NCBI GenBank assembly: GCA_002374095.1
Contig: DFKY01000003.1
Coordinates: 1 to 64,000, forward strand
Reading direction: 5' to 3'
DNA length: 64,000 nucleotides
Origin: Lachnospiraceae bacterium UBA3633
Lineage (GTDB): Bacteria > Bacillota > Clostridia > Lachnospirales > Lachnospiraceae
Shown: positions 33,073 to 41,766 of the stretch, in pieces
Numbering within the stretch: the stretch's first letter is position 1
How the letters are laid out: every line of letters begins with the position of its first letter
The notes under the pieces: generated by a model
Seen by the model: only the letters and a program-made list of their open reading frames with translations
What the model was told of the DNA's origin: nothing
The model's database searches: none
Translations under genes and position numbers: made by a program

Positions 33073-33561
33073 CTAATCTCTCTTTCCAAGAGACTTATCA
33101 AGTTCGAAAAGAGCAGCTGGGTCTTTTCCATATTTCTCAAATTTAGATATTAATTCTTCTGCATTTTCTTCTTCTTCACATTGCTCTTTAATAAACCAAT
33201 CCATAAACTGCATAGTTCTATAGTCTTTTTCATTCATCGCTACTGCGTAGATATTGTTGATAAGTCCTGTCACATATTGCTCATGCTTAAGTCCTTCCTT
33301 TAACACTTGAAGTTCATCATTTAAAGCAATACTTGGCTTTGCTATAGCAAGTAATTCTACTTTTTCACCATTTGCATGAATGTAATCATAGATTTTGAAT
33401 GCATGCTCCATTTCTTCTTCAGCTTGTTTCTTATACCATGCAGCAAATCCGCCAAGTCCCTTATCACCCATAAATCCTGAAAAATCAAGGTAGAGATATG
33501 CAGAATACATCTCTTTATTGACTTGATCATTTAATAACTCTTTTACTTTTACATTTAACAT
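33073..33561 (-). CDS. ftnA: Ferritin
   Basis: 162 residues, non-heme ferritin that oxidises Fe(II) and stores iron in a 24-mer shell. Ferroxidase ligands are visible: Glu in VNKEMYSAYLYLDF (about 17), Glu and His in EEEMEHAFKIYDY (about 50-53), and Glu/Gln in KEQCEEEENAEELISKF (about 126). KLYDYIHANGEKVELLAI-like segment is typical. Single-gene unit with its own promoter and strong terminator. Confidence 0.96.
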   Translation of the reverse strand: MLNVKVKELLNDQVNKEMYSAYLYLDFSGFMGDKGLGGFAAWYKKQAEEEMEHAFKIYDYIHANGEKVELLAIAKPSIALNDELQVLKEGLKHEQYVTGLINNIYAVAMNEKDYRTMQFMDWFIKEQCEEEENAEELISKFEKYGKDPAALFELDKSLGKRD

Positions 33562-33613
33562 AAAATTTCCTCCATATATACATTTTATTCTAACTATACT
33601 TTTTCTTAGTCAA

Positions 33614-33642
33614 ATCATAATTATAATTTAAATATTTGTCAA
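33614..33642 (-). promoter_or_regulatory. Ferritin promoter with a PerR/Fur-like A/T palindrome
   Basis: Consensus TTGACA (33637-33642) and TATGAT (33614-33619), 17-bp spacing, minus strand. TTATAATTATGAT overlaps the -10 and resembles the PerR box TTATAATTATTATAA. Peroxide or iron control would suit ferritin, but no regulator gene is in the window. Confidence 0.65.
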
Positions 33643-33814
33643 TAGTTTAATTTGGCTAATGGAGATTACAATAATCACAATTTTATACATAATTTAACAT
33701 AAAATAAACATGCTTTTTTCACAATTTTTTGTTATACTATAGCCATTATATAAAGTACTTTTTATATCTCACATATAATACAAGATAAATATCTCACAAA
33801 TCGAGGTTTTAACT

Positions 33815-35413
33815 ATGAAAAAATTATCAAAACTTATCTCAAAAGCTTTAATTACTACTTTTACTATCACAAGTATTACTTTTTTATTTTCATGTAGCAG
33901 CCGCATAACCCCAACCACTCCATCAATCAATCTTGAAAATGATAGTTCGAACGCTATTACTCAAGAAGAATTTAACAATCTTACACCAAATGAAGCTGAC
34001 AATGTACCATTTACGCCAAATGGTCCTGCGGATATAGATAATTATAGGCCTGGCGACATGGGACCTGGTGATATGAAACCAGATGATGCAAAAATGGACA
34101 ACATCCAATATGGCAATCCACCCGGCATGCCACCTAAAGAAAACGGAATGCATAATCAGCCAGGTGACAACAATTCTCCTGCAAATTATAAAGCCGTCAA
34201 TACATACAATAATAATAAACTCATTACTGATTTAAATGTCACATCAACTGAAAGTGATGAGTCTGCAGTTCTTATAGAAAATGGTGCCAATGTAACAATA
34301 AATAATTTTACCATCAACCGAGAAAACAATAGTAGCTCTGGAGGAGATAGTGCTTCATTTTATGGCGTAGGTGCTGCAGTGCTTTCAGCAAATGGCAATC
34401 TCACACTTAGAAATGGAACTATTACAACTAATTCAAAAGGCGGAGCCGGTGTATTTTCCTATGGAAAAGGAACTGCAAATCTTAGTAATGTAATAATAAA
34501 TACTAATGATGACACATCAGGCGGTATCCATGTAGCAGGTGGTGGTACACTAAATGCTACCAATGTCACTGTAACCACAAATGGCAAGTCAAGTGCAGCT
34601 ATAAGATCTGATAGAGGTGGTGGCCAAATGAATGTAACAGGTGGCACTTACACATCAAATGGCGAAGGCTCACCTGCTATATATTGTACTGCAGATATAA
34701 ACGTAAGTGATGCAACTCTCACTGCCAATGGTTCTGAAGCCATATGCATAGAAGGTCTCAATACTACAACGCTTAAAAATGTAACTCTAACATCAAGCAT
34801 GAAAGATCTCTATCAAAATGATATCACTTGGTCAGTAATCATATATCAAAGCATGTCTGGTGATTCAACTATCGGAAAAGGAACTTTCAATATGGAAGGT
34901 GGCAAAATCATATCTACAAATGGAGGTCTCTTTTATACGACTAATACCGAATCAGAGTTTAATTTGAAAAATGTAGAATTAAATCCATCAGATGACTTTG
35001 AGTTTTTATTGCAAGTGACTGGAAATAGAAATGAAAGGGGTTGGGGATCTAAAGGCTCAAATGGTGCAAATTGTACATTCAATGCAAATAGTCAAAAACT
35101 TGATGGCAAAATACTCTATGATTCTATAAGTACTCTTTCACTAAATCTAAAAAACAACTCAATATTTACAGGTGAAATAATAGATGATGAAAACTACGCT
35201 GGCAAGGCAACCGGAAATGGTTATGCTGATGTATATGTGGATAAGTCTTCCACTTGGGTCGTGACATCAAGTTGTATAATCAATAATCTTACTTTAAAAG
35301 GAAAACTCGTAGATGAAGACGGCAATGATGTAAATGTAGTAGACATGGATGAAAATATACTAAGAGAAGGAAAAAGTGACATAACAGTGACGGTTAAATC
35401 ATTCAATTCATAG
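33815..35413 (+). CDS. Surface lipoprotein with a predicted right-handed beta-helix
   Basis: 532 residues. Lipobox LFSC (Cys about 27) directs lipid anchoring. A Pro/Asn/Asp/Gly-rich low-complexity stretch (about 60-130, with PGDMGPGDMKPDD and MPPKENGM) links the anchor to a repetitive domain (about 135-500) built of short Thr/Asn/Gly strands (NVTINNFTINR, NLTLRNGTITTN, TLNATNVTVTTNGKSSAA, QMNVTGGTYTSNGEG), typical of parallel beta-helices in adhesins and carbohydrate-active proteins. No catalytic motif recognised. It is divergent from ferritin and convergent with the Wzt-like ATPase. Likely a surface adhesin or polysaccharide-binding protein; exact role unknown. Confidence 0.82.
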   Translation: MKKLSKLISKALITTFTITSITFLFSCSSRITPTTPSINLENDSSNAITQEEFNNLTPNEADNVPFTPNGPADIDNYRPGDMGPGDMKPDDAKMDNIQYGNPPGMPPKENGMHNQPGDNNSPANYKAVNTYNNNKLITDLNVTSTESDESAVLIENGANVTINNFTINRENNSSSGGDSASFYGVGAAVLSANGNLTLRNGTITTNSKGGAGVFSYGKGTANLSNVIINTNDDTSGGIHVAGGGTLNATNVTVTTNGKSSAAIRSDRGGGQMNVTGGTYTSNGEGSPAIYCTADINVSDATLTANGSEAICIEGLNTTTLKNVTLTSSMKDLYQNDITWSVIIYQSMSGDSTIGKGTFNMEGGKIISTNGGLFYTTNTESEFNLKNVELNPSDDFEFLLQVTGNRNERGWGSKGSNGANCTFNANSQKLDGKILYDSISTLSLNLKNNSIFTGEIIDDENYAGKATGNGYADVYVDKSSTWVVTSSCIINNLTLKGKLVDEDGNDVNVVDMDENILREGKSDITVTVKSFNS

Positions 35414-35429
35414 AAAACAATGCATAAAA

Positions 35430-35458
35430 AATGGAAGGTACAGCCTTCCATTTTTTTA
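35430..35458. terminator. Bidirectional terminator between convergent genes
   Basis: ATGGAAGG (35431-35438) and CCTTCCAT (35444-35451), 5-nt loop, flanked by an A run on the left and seven T on the right. It serves the plus-strand lipoprotein, and its A run could also serve the minus-strand ATPase. Confidence 0.88.
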
Positions 35459-36787
35459 TTTTATAGTGACTTTACTCTCCGAATCAAATATTCCAACTTT
35501 ATTTTCATTAATTAATACTGTAAGGCTTATCACATCATACATCCTATGATGCACTTTTAAGTCTTCGCCTTCAAAACTTGTGCATGACATGGATAGCAGA
35601 TACTCTCCGCCTTGAAGTCGCATCTTCTGTGTAAATGACACATCATAAACTCTACCTTTCTCCCCTACTCCAGTATCTATTTTTTCAAGCATAGTATTGG
35701 TACCAGTGAGCTCAACCCCTCTTTTATCCTTAATGGTCCATGTAAAAATTGGGTTATATATAGTGTCATTCATTCGTATTTTTTCTTTTATAGTAAAATT
35801 CTCGCCTTTAACTATTATAGTAGCTGGATTACCCTTCTCATCAACCACTCCAAAATCTATAAACTCTGCTTTCATGTCTCCATATATGTCGGCATTTGGA
35901 TTTATAGTCATATTATTTTTAAGCGGGCTCACAGTGTTCGCCCCTACATCTTGCGGGCTCTCGGTGTTCGCTCCTACGGCTTGCGGGCTCGCAATGCTCG
36001 CCCCTACGATTTGCGGGCTCTCGGTGCTTGGCTCTATTTTATCTGCTACAGTTGGTTCTTGTCCTGCAAGTATCTTCTTATATAAATCTACCATCTCATG
36101 CGGAGCACCTACCGCTATCTGATTGCCATTATGAAGAACCATTGTCCTATCACAATACTTTATAACTGCCCCAAGATCATGGGTCACCATTATAATAGTA
36201 GTTCCTTTTTCTTTAAGCTCATCCATTCTCTTATAGCACTTGGTCTGAAAAAATACATCTCCTACAGAAAGCGCTTCATCCACTATAAGTATATCAGGAT
36301 CTACAGCTATAGATAATGCAAATGCAAGTCTAACAAACATACCACTACTATATTCTTTCACTGGTCTATATATAAAGTCACCTATATCTGCAAAATCTAT
36401 AATCTTATCAAGTTTCTCATCCATTTCATTTTTAGTAAATCCCATCATAGTGCCATTCATATAGATATTTTCTATGCCTGTGTAATCCATATTGAATCCT
36501 GCACCAAGTTCAAGAAGAGCTGCCACTTTGCCATAAACTTCGACTTCGCCTTTAGTCTTAGACAAAACTCCTGTAATGATTTTCAAAAGAGTAGACTTGC
36601 CAGAACCATTGATACCTATTATGCCAAATGACTCACCTTTTTTTACATTAAAGTTTATATCATTTAAAGCATAAAAATCTCTATGATAGTTTTTTCGAGT
36701 TATACTTATACTCTCTTTTAACCTATCTATTGGTTTTTTGTAAAGTTCATAGATTTTTGTTAAATTTTTAACTTCTACAGCATTCAT
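35456..36787 (-). CDS. Wzt/TagH-like polysaccharide ABC exporter ATPase with an in-frame tandem repeat
   Basis: About 443 residues. An ABC domain (1-240) of the polysaccharide-exporter class: GINGSGKSTLLKII (Walker A, about 56), KEYSSGMFVRLAFALSIAVDPDILIVDEALSVGD (signature and Walker B, about 140-175). The C-terminal part (about 290-443) is a Wzt_C-like carbohydrate-binding domain. Between them (about 249-288) lie three to four 10-residue repeats, SPQxVGAxxx, encoded by the 30-nt DNA repeat at 35923-36038. The ATG at 36787 is preferred; a GTG at 36796 is possible. No cognate permease gene is nearby, so this is an orphan ATPase or its partner is elsewhere. Confidence 0.88.
   Translation of the reverse strand: MNAVEVKNLTKIYELYKKPIDRLKESISITRKNYHRDFYALNDINFNVKKGESFGIIGINGSGKSTLLKIITGVLSKTKGEVEVYGKVAALLELGAGFNMDYTGIENIYMNGTMMGFTKNEMDEKLDKIIDFADIGDFIYRPVKEYSSGMFVRLAFALSIAVDPDILIVDEALSVGDVFFQTKCYKRMDELKEKGTTIIMVTHDLGAVIKYCDRTMVLHNGNQIAVGAPHEMVDLYKKILAGQEPTVADKIEPSTESPQIVGASIASPQAVGANTESPQDVGANTVSPLKNNMTINPNADIYGDMKAEFIDFGVVDEKGNPATIIVKGENFTIKEKIRMNDTIYNPIFTWTIKDKRGVELTGTNTMLEKIDTGVGEKGRVYDVSFTQKMRLQGGEYLLSMSCTSFEGEDLKVHHRMYDVISLTVLINENKVGIFDSESKVTIK
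35923..36038. repeat. Four 30-nt tandem units inside the ABC ATPase gene
   Basis: Units start at 35923, 35953, 35983 and 36013 (the last is partial). Each begins GCGGGCTC and continues (A/C)GGTGTTCGCCCCTAC-like, closely resembling the GGGCGAAC...GCCC palindromic repeats found between genes in this window. Because 30 is a multiple of three, the frame is kept and each unit adds ten residues. Confidence 0.9.
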
Positions 36788-36821
36788 TGTATACACTAAT
36801 CTTATATCAAATTAATATTAA

Positions 36822-36850
36822 ATTATAGCACACATATATGCTATTTTCAA
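36822..36850 (-). promoter_or_regulatory. Promoter of the Wzt-like ATPase gene
   Basis: TTGAAA (36845-36850) and TATAAT (36822-36827) at 17-bp spacing on the minus strand. The spacer holds an imperfect palindrome TAGCATATATGTGTGCTA. Confidence 0.8.
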
Positions 36851-36882
36851 TTTTTGATAAATCCTACCGACATTCTTGTCTA

Positions 36883-36911
36883 TGGAAAAAGTGCTATAAA
36901 AATGTTATAAT
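36883..36911 (+). promoter_or_regulatory. Promoter giving a nearly leaderless activase mRNA
   Basis: Consensus TATAAT (36906-36911) with TGGAAA (36883-36888) 17 bp upstream. The activase ATG starts at 36921, so the transcript would begin one to four bases before it. No Shine-Dalgarno sequence is present. Confidence 0.6.
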
Positions 36912-36920
36912 ACTACTATT

Positions 36921-39900
36921 ATGAAAAGACTTGGTATCGACATCGGTAGCACGACTGTTAAAGTCGCTATTACTGATGAAAAAAATCAAATATTATATGG
37001 AGAATACAAAAGGCACCTTGCCAATATACAAGAGTGCCTAAGTAGTCTCTTAAAAAATGCATATAAAAGTCTTGGCGACATAGATTTAAATGTGTGTATC
37101 ACTGGTTCGGGCGGTCTATCGCTTTCAGAGGCTCTTCAAGTCAACTTCACTCAAGAAGTTATAGCAGTATCTACCTCCCTTAAAAAACTTAATGATAAAT
37201 GCGATGTCGCAGTAGAGCTTGGCGGTGAAGATGCTAAAATCATCTATTTTGATGGTTCATCAGTTGATCAACGAATGAATGGCATATGTGCTGGCGGGAC
37301 AGGATCTTTTATAGACCAGATGGCTTCTCTCTTAAAAACTGATGCAGAAGGTCTAAATGAATACGCAAAGAGTTATAAGATGATATACCCTATAGCAGCA
37401 AGATGTGGAGTTTTCGCAAAGTCAGACATACAACCACTCATCAATGAAGGTGCGACTAAGGAAGACCTTGCAGCATCAATTTTTCAAGCAGTAGTCAACC
37501 AAACTATATCAGGTCTTGCATGTGGCAAACCCATAAAAGGACATGTAGCATTTCTTGGCGGACCTCTTCACTATCTTTCAGAACTTAGAAATGCATTTAT
37601 AAGGACACTAAAACTCACAGACGAAACTATCATCAATCCTGAAAACTCTCATCTATATGCAGCAATAGGTTGTTGTCTATGTGAATTAAAAAATGATACT
37701 ATATTTTCAATCACTGATCTCATAGCAAAGCTTGATGCAGGCATAAAATTAAATACTGAAATAAAAAGACTTGAACCACTTTTTAACGACAATAAAGAAT
37801 ACGAAGATTTTAAATATAGGCACTCACTTGCCACAGTTGGCAAAATTGATTTAGCCTCGTATGAAGGCGAATGCTTTCTTGGTATAGACGCCGGATCTAC
37901 GACTACCAAATTTGCACTTATATCAAAAGACGGAAAACTTCTACATAGTTTCTACGATAATAACAACGGCTCAACTATTGATACAGCAAAACGCGCTATA
38001 AAAAACTTAAAAGAGCTCTTACCAAAAAATTGTAAGATAGCTGCAAGCTGCTCTACTGGCTACGGTGAGCAACTTCTTAAATCTGCATTTTGTCTTGATT
38101 TTGGTGAAGTTGAGACAATCGCCCACTACTATGGTGCCACATTCTTTAACCCAAATGTTGATGCTATCCTTGACATCGGCGGTCAAGACATGAAGTATAT
38201 AAAAATCAAAGACGGCTATGTAGATAATGTCCTTCTCAATGAAGCATGTTCATCAGGGTGTGGATCTTTTATAGAAACTTTTGCAAAAAGTCTTGACTAT
38301 CAAGTAAAAGACTTTGCGAAAGTTGCTCTTTTTTCTAAAAATCCTATAGATCTTGGTACAAGATGTACTGTATTTATGAATTCCAATGTAAAGCAAGCAC
38401 AAAAAGAAGGAGCTGAAGTATCTGATATAAGTGCTGGCCTTTCTTATTCTGTCATAAAAAATGCATTATATAAAGTTATAAAAGTTACTGACCCAAAGCT
38501 TCTTGGCGATAATATAGTAGTGCAAGGTGGTACATTTTACAACGACTCAGTTCTTCGAGCTCTTGAAAAGATAACTGGTCGAAATGTGGTGCGTCCTGAT
38601 ATAGCTGGCATCATGGGAGCTTTTGGCGCAGCACTTATCGCAAAAGAAAAATATTATCTCGCTATAGAGAAAAGCGGCTCATATACTTCTACAATGCTCT
38701 CTCTTGACGAGATTATAAATCTTGATTATAAGACAACTATCGCAAGATGTGGCAAATGTCTCAATAACTGTGTACTCACTGTCAATGCATTTGCTGATAG
38801 TGAAGGAAAATACACAAGACGATTTATATCAGGTAATCGATGTGAAAAAGGACTTGGACTTCCAAAAAAGGAAAATAAAGCCCCTAATCTTTTTGACTAT
38901 AAAGCAAAGAGAATGTTTGACTATGAACCACTACCACCAAGTGAAGCTCCACGTGGTGTGATAGGTATACCAAGAGTTTTAAATATGTATGAAAACTTTC
39001 CATTCTGGGCTGTATTTTTCAAAAAGCTTGGCTACTCTGTCCTTCTCTCTCCTATCTCAAGTAGAAAAATGTACGAGATGGGTATAGAGTCCATACCATC
39101 AGAATCTGAATGCTACCCTGCTAAACTTGTCCATGGGCATATAGAATGGCTTATAGAAAATGGTGCTAAATTTATATTTATGCCATGTGTGCCATTTGAA
39201 AGAAATGAAACTGCTGGTGCACAAAATCACTACAACTGCCCTATGGTGACATCTTATGCAGAAAATATAAAAAATAATGTAGAAAACCTTCATCTAAAGA
39301 ACATAAAGTTTTATAATCCATTTCTTGCATTTACCAATAAAACTGTTCTTCACGAATCTCTTATAAAAGCTATCCGTAATCATGCATATTTTGAAAACGT
39401 GAGCGAAGTAGAGATAGATAGAGCATGTGATGCAGCTTGGGACGAACTTATAAAATCACGTGAAGACATGATGGAAAAAGGAAATGAAACTTTAGAGTGG
39501 ATAAAGAAAAATAATGCTCACGGTATAGTTCTCGCAGGTCGTCCATATCATGTAGATAGTGAAGTCCACCACGGCATACCTGACCTTATAGAAAGTTATG
39601 GTTTTGCCGTTCTTACTGAAGACTCTGTATCACATCTTGGCAAGATAGAAAGACCAATCATAGTTACTGATCAATGGATGTATCACACAAGACTTTATGC
39701 TTGTGCCAATCTGGTAAAAAATCGTGATGACCTTGATCTCATACAACTTAATTCTTTCGGCTGTGGACTTGATGCTGTAACTACAGACCAAGTGTCAGAT
39801 ATACTATCTGGCTCTTCTAAAATCTACACCTTACTTAAAATTGACGAAGTCAATAACATAGGTGCAGCTCGAATCCGTATACGATCACTGATATCAGCTA

Positions 39901-41186
39901 TCAATATAAGAAAAGATAAAACTCGTGTCATCATGCCGTCTAATTATAACCGAGTTATATTTACAGAAGAGATGAGAAAAACTCACACAATATTAGCGCC
40001 AAATATGAGTCCTATACACTTTGACTTACTTGAACCAGCACTAAACTCATGTGGTTACAAAGTGCGAATATTACAAAATAATAATCGTAATGTCATAGAT
40101 ATGGGGCTAAAGTTTGTCAATAATGATGCCTGCTACCCATCTCTTATCGTGGTCGGTCAGATAATGGACGAACTAATTAACAATAAAACAATCGACTTAA
40201 ATCATACAGCTATCATGATGACTCAAACTGGTGGAGGATGTCGTGCTTCCAACTATGTAGGATTTATAAGGCGTGCTCTTCGTAAAGCTCACATGGAGCA
40301 AATTCCTGTGGTGTCTATCAATTATAATGGCATGGAAAAAAATCCAGGTCTCACATATAATCTTCCAATGATTATGAAGGTATGTTACTCAATAATCTTT
40401 GGTGATATATTTATGAGAGTAGTATATGCTACTCGTCCATACGAAAAAATAAAAGGTAGCGCTGATAAGCTTCATAAAGAGTGGAAAAATAAATGTATAG
40501 ACTTTCTCACAAAAGGAAAAGTAAACTTCTCAAAGTTTAGCAAGATGTGTAAAGACATCATAAAAGACTTTGACAATATAGAAAGGCTTGATATTAAAAA
40601 GCCAAGGGTTGGAATAGTCGGAGAAATCCTTGTGAAATTTTCAAGTCTCGCCAATAACAATATCGTGAATCTGCTTGAAAAAGAAGGCGCAGAAGCTGTA
40701 ATGCCTGATCTTATGGACTTTATGTTATACTCACTATACAATAGTAATTTTAAGACAAAGTACTTAGGCTTTAAAGCCATGGCAAGATTCTTGTCAAATA
40801 TTAGTATATCCTTTATAGAGTTTTTAAGGCGTCCAGCAAGAATGGCTCTTAAAAAGTCGATGCACTTCACAGAGCAAGCTCACATAAGAAACCTTGCGCA
40901 CATGGCAAAAAAATATGTATCAATAGGTAATCAAACTGGTGAAGGATGGTTCCTAACTGGAGAGATGCTTGAACTAATTGATGAAGGTGTACCAAATATC
41001 ATCTGCACTCAGCCATTTGGATGCCTACCTAACCACATAGTAGGAAAAGGTGTCATAAAAGAGCTAAAGAAAAATTATAAAGATGCCAATATCGTAGCTA
41101 TAGATTATGATCCTGGTGCATCAGAAGTCAATCAGCTCAATCGTATAAAGCTTATGCTATCTACAGCATTTACAAATCTAAAATAA
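36921..41186 (+). CDS. Giant acyl-CoA dehydratase activase-like protein (BcrAD/BadFG and HgdB/DUF2229-type fusion)
   Basis: 1421 residues. Two ASKHA-fold activase modules of the BcrAD/BadFG/HgdC type: MKRLGIDIGSTTVKVAI (1-280) and CFLGIDAGSTTTKFALI (from about 317), each with a GG(E/Q)D(A/M)K loop and a cysteine segment (ICAGGTGSFIDQ, ACSSGCGSFIET) for a shared [4Fe-4S] cluster. Then a DUF2229 region (about 670-900, RGVIGIPRVLNMYENFPFWAVFFKKLGY) and an HgdB-like C-terminal half. Such activases energise 2-hydroxyacyl-CoA dehydratases with ATP-driven electron transfer; for this long fused form the substrate is unknown. No dehydratase is adjacent. Confidence 0.93.
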   Translation: MKRLGIDIGSTTVKVAITDEKNQILYGEYKRHLANIQECLSSLLKNAYKSLGDIDLNVCITGSGGLSLSEALQVNFTQEVIAVSTSLKKLNDKCDVAVELGGEDAKIIYFDGSSVDQRMNGICAGGTGSFIDQMASLLKTDAEGLNEYAKSYKMIYPIAARCGVFAKSDIQPLINEGATKEDLAASIFQAVVNQTISGLACGKPIKGHVAFLGGPLHYLSELRNAFIRTLKLTDETIINPENSHLYAAIGCCLCELKNDTIFSITDLIAKLDAGIKLNTEIKRLEPLFNDNKEYEDFKYRHSLATVGKIDLASYEGECFLGIDAGSTTTKFALISKDGKLLHSFYDNNNGSTIDTAKRAIKNLKELLPKNCKIAASCSTGYGEQLLKSAFCLDFGEVETIAHYYGATFFNPNVDAILDIGGQDMKYIKIKDGYVDNVLLNEACSSGCGSFIETFAKSLDYQVKDFAKVALFSKNPIDLGTRCTVFMNSNVKQAQKEGAEVSDISAGLSYSVIKNALYKVIKVTDPKLLGDNIVVQGGTFYNDSVLRALEKITGRNVVRPDIAGIMGAFGAALIAKEKYYLAIEKSGSYTSTMLSLDEIINLDYKTTIARCGKCLNNCVLTVNAFADSEGKYTRRFISGNRCEKGLGLPKKENKAPNLFDYKAKRMFDYEPLPPSEAPRGVIGIPRVLNMYENFPFWAVFFKKLGYSVLLSPISSRKMYEMGIESIPSESECYPAKLVHGHIEWLIENGAKFIFMPCVPFERNETAGAQNHYNCPMVTSYAENIKNNVENLHLKNIKFYNPFLAFTNKTVLHESLIKAIRNHAYFENVSEVEIDRACDAAWDELIKSREDMMEKGNETLEWIKKNNAHGIVLAGRPYHVDSEVHHGIPDLIESYGFAVLTEDSVSHLGKIERPIIVTDQWMYHTRLYACANLVKNRDDLDLIQLNSFGCGLDAVTTDQVSDILSGSSKIYTLLKIDEVNNIGAARIRIRSLISAINIRKDKTRVIMPSNYNRVIFTEEMRKTHTILAPNMSPIHFDLLEPALNSCGYKVRILQNNNRNVIDMGLKFVNNDACYPSLIVVGQIMDELINNKTIDLNHTAIMMTQTGGGCRASNYVGFIRRALRKAHMEQIPVVSINYNGMEKNPGLTYNLPMIMKVCYSIIFGDIFMRVVYATRPYEKIKGSADKLHKEWKNKCIDFLTKGKVNFSKFSKMCKDIIKDFDNIERLDIKKPRVGIVGEILVKFSSLANNNIVNLLEKEGAEAVMPDLMDFMLYSLYNSNFKTKYLGFKAMARFLSNISISFIEFLRRPARMALKKSMHFTEQAHIRNLAHMAKKYVSIGNQTGEGWFLTGEMLELIDEGVPNIICTQPFGCLPNHIVGKGVIKELKKNYKDANIVAIDYDPGASEVNQLNRIKLMLSTAFTNLK

Positions 41187-41214
41187 ATGTAGGGATACTC
41201 CCGAAAGGATAAAT

Positions 41215-41766
41215 ATGGGAAGGTTTAGTGTAATTGAGACTGGCATAAAAGACTTAAAAGTTATAAAATACGATCCATTCGTAGATTTACGTGGATATTT
41301 TTTTGAGAGCTATAATAAAAATGATTTTACAAATCTTGGTATTGCAGATGAGTTTGTGCAAGACAATGAGTCTATGAGTAGCAAAGGAGTTCTTCGTGGG
41401 CTTCACTTCCAGATAAAATATCCTCAAGCAAAACTCGTGCGTTGTCTAAAAGGAAAAGTATTTGATGTGGCAGTTGATATAAGAAAAGACTCTCCTACTT
41501 ACGGAAAATACTATGGTGTAGAATTAACTGAAGACAACAATACTATGTTTTATGTGCCAAAAAACTTTGCGCATGGATTTTTAGTTTTATCAGATACTGC
41601 CAAATTTTCATATAAAGTAACAGACTTTTATCACCCAAATGATGAGGGTGGCATAATATACAATGACCCTGATTTAAATATCAAATGGCCAATTCCTTGT
41701 GACGAAAGCTTTAAGATCATGCTATCAGACAAAGATACTAAAAATCCTCGATTCAAAGATCTATGA
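41215..41766 (+). CDS. rfbC: dTDP-4-dehydrorhamnose 3,5-epimerase
   Basis: 183 residues, RfbC/RmlC, a cupin that epimerises dTDP-4-keto-6-deoxyglucose on the way to dTDP-L-rhamnose. DLRGYFFESYNKNDF, GVLRGLHFQI with the catalytic His (about 63), DVAVDIRKDSPTYGKYYGV, and FYVPKNFAHGFLVLSD are all in place. The other rhamnose genes rfbA, B and D are absent from the window, so it acts with enzymes encoded elsewhere. It overlaps the next gene by four bases. Confidence 0.95.
   Translation: MGRFSVIETGIKDLKVIKYDPFVDLRGYFFESYNKNDFTNLGIADEFVQDNESMSSKGVLRGLHFQIKYPQAKLVRCLKGKVFDVAVDIRKDSPTYGKYYGVELTEDNNTMFYVPKNFAHGFLVLSDTAKFSYKVTDFYHPNDEGGIIYNDPDLNIKWPIPCDESFKIMLSDKDTKNPRFKDL

Noticed and set aside
35923..36038. 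CRISPR array, because of four 30-nt units
   Set aside because: Units are directly adjacent without unique spacers, keep the reading frame, and lie inside a gene with no cas genes nearby.
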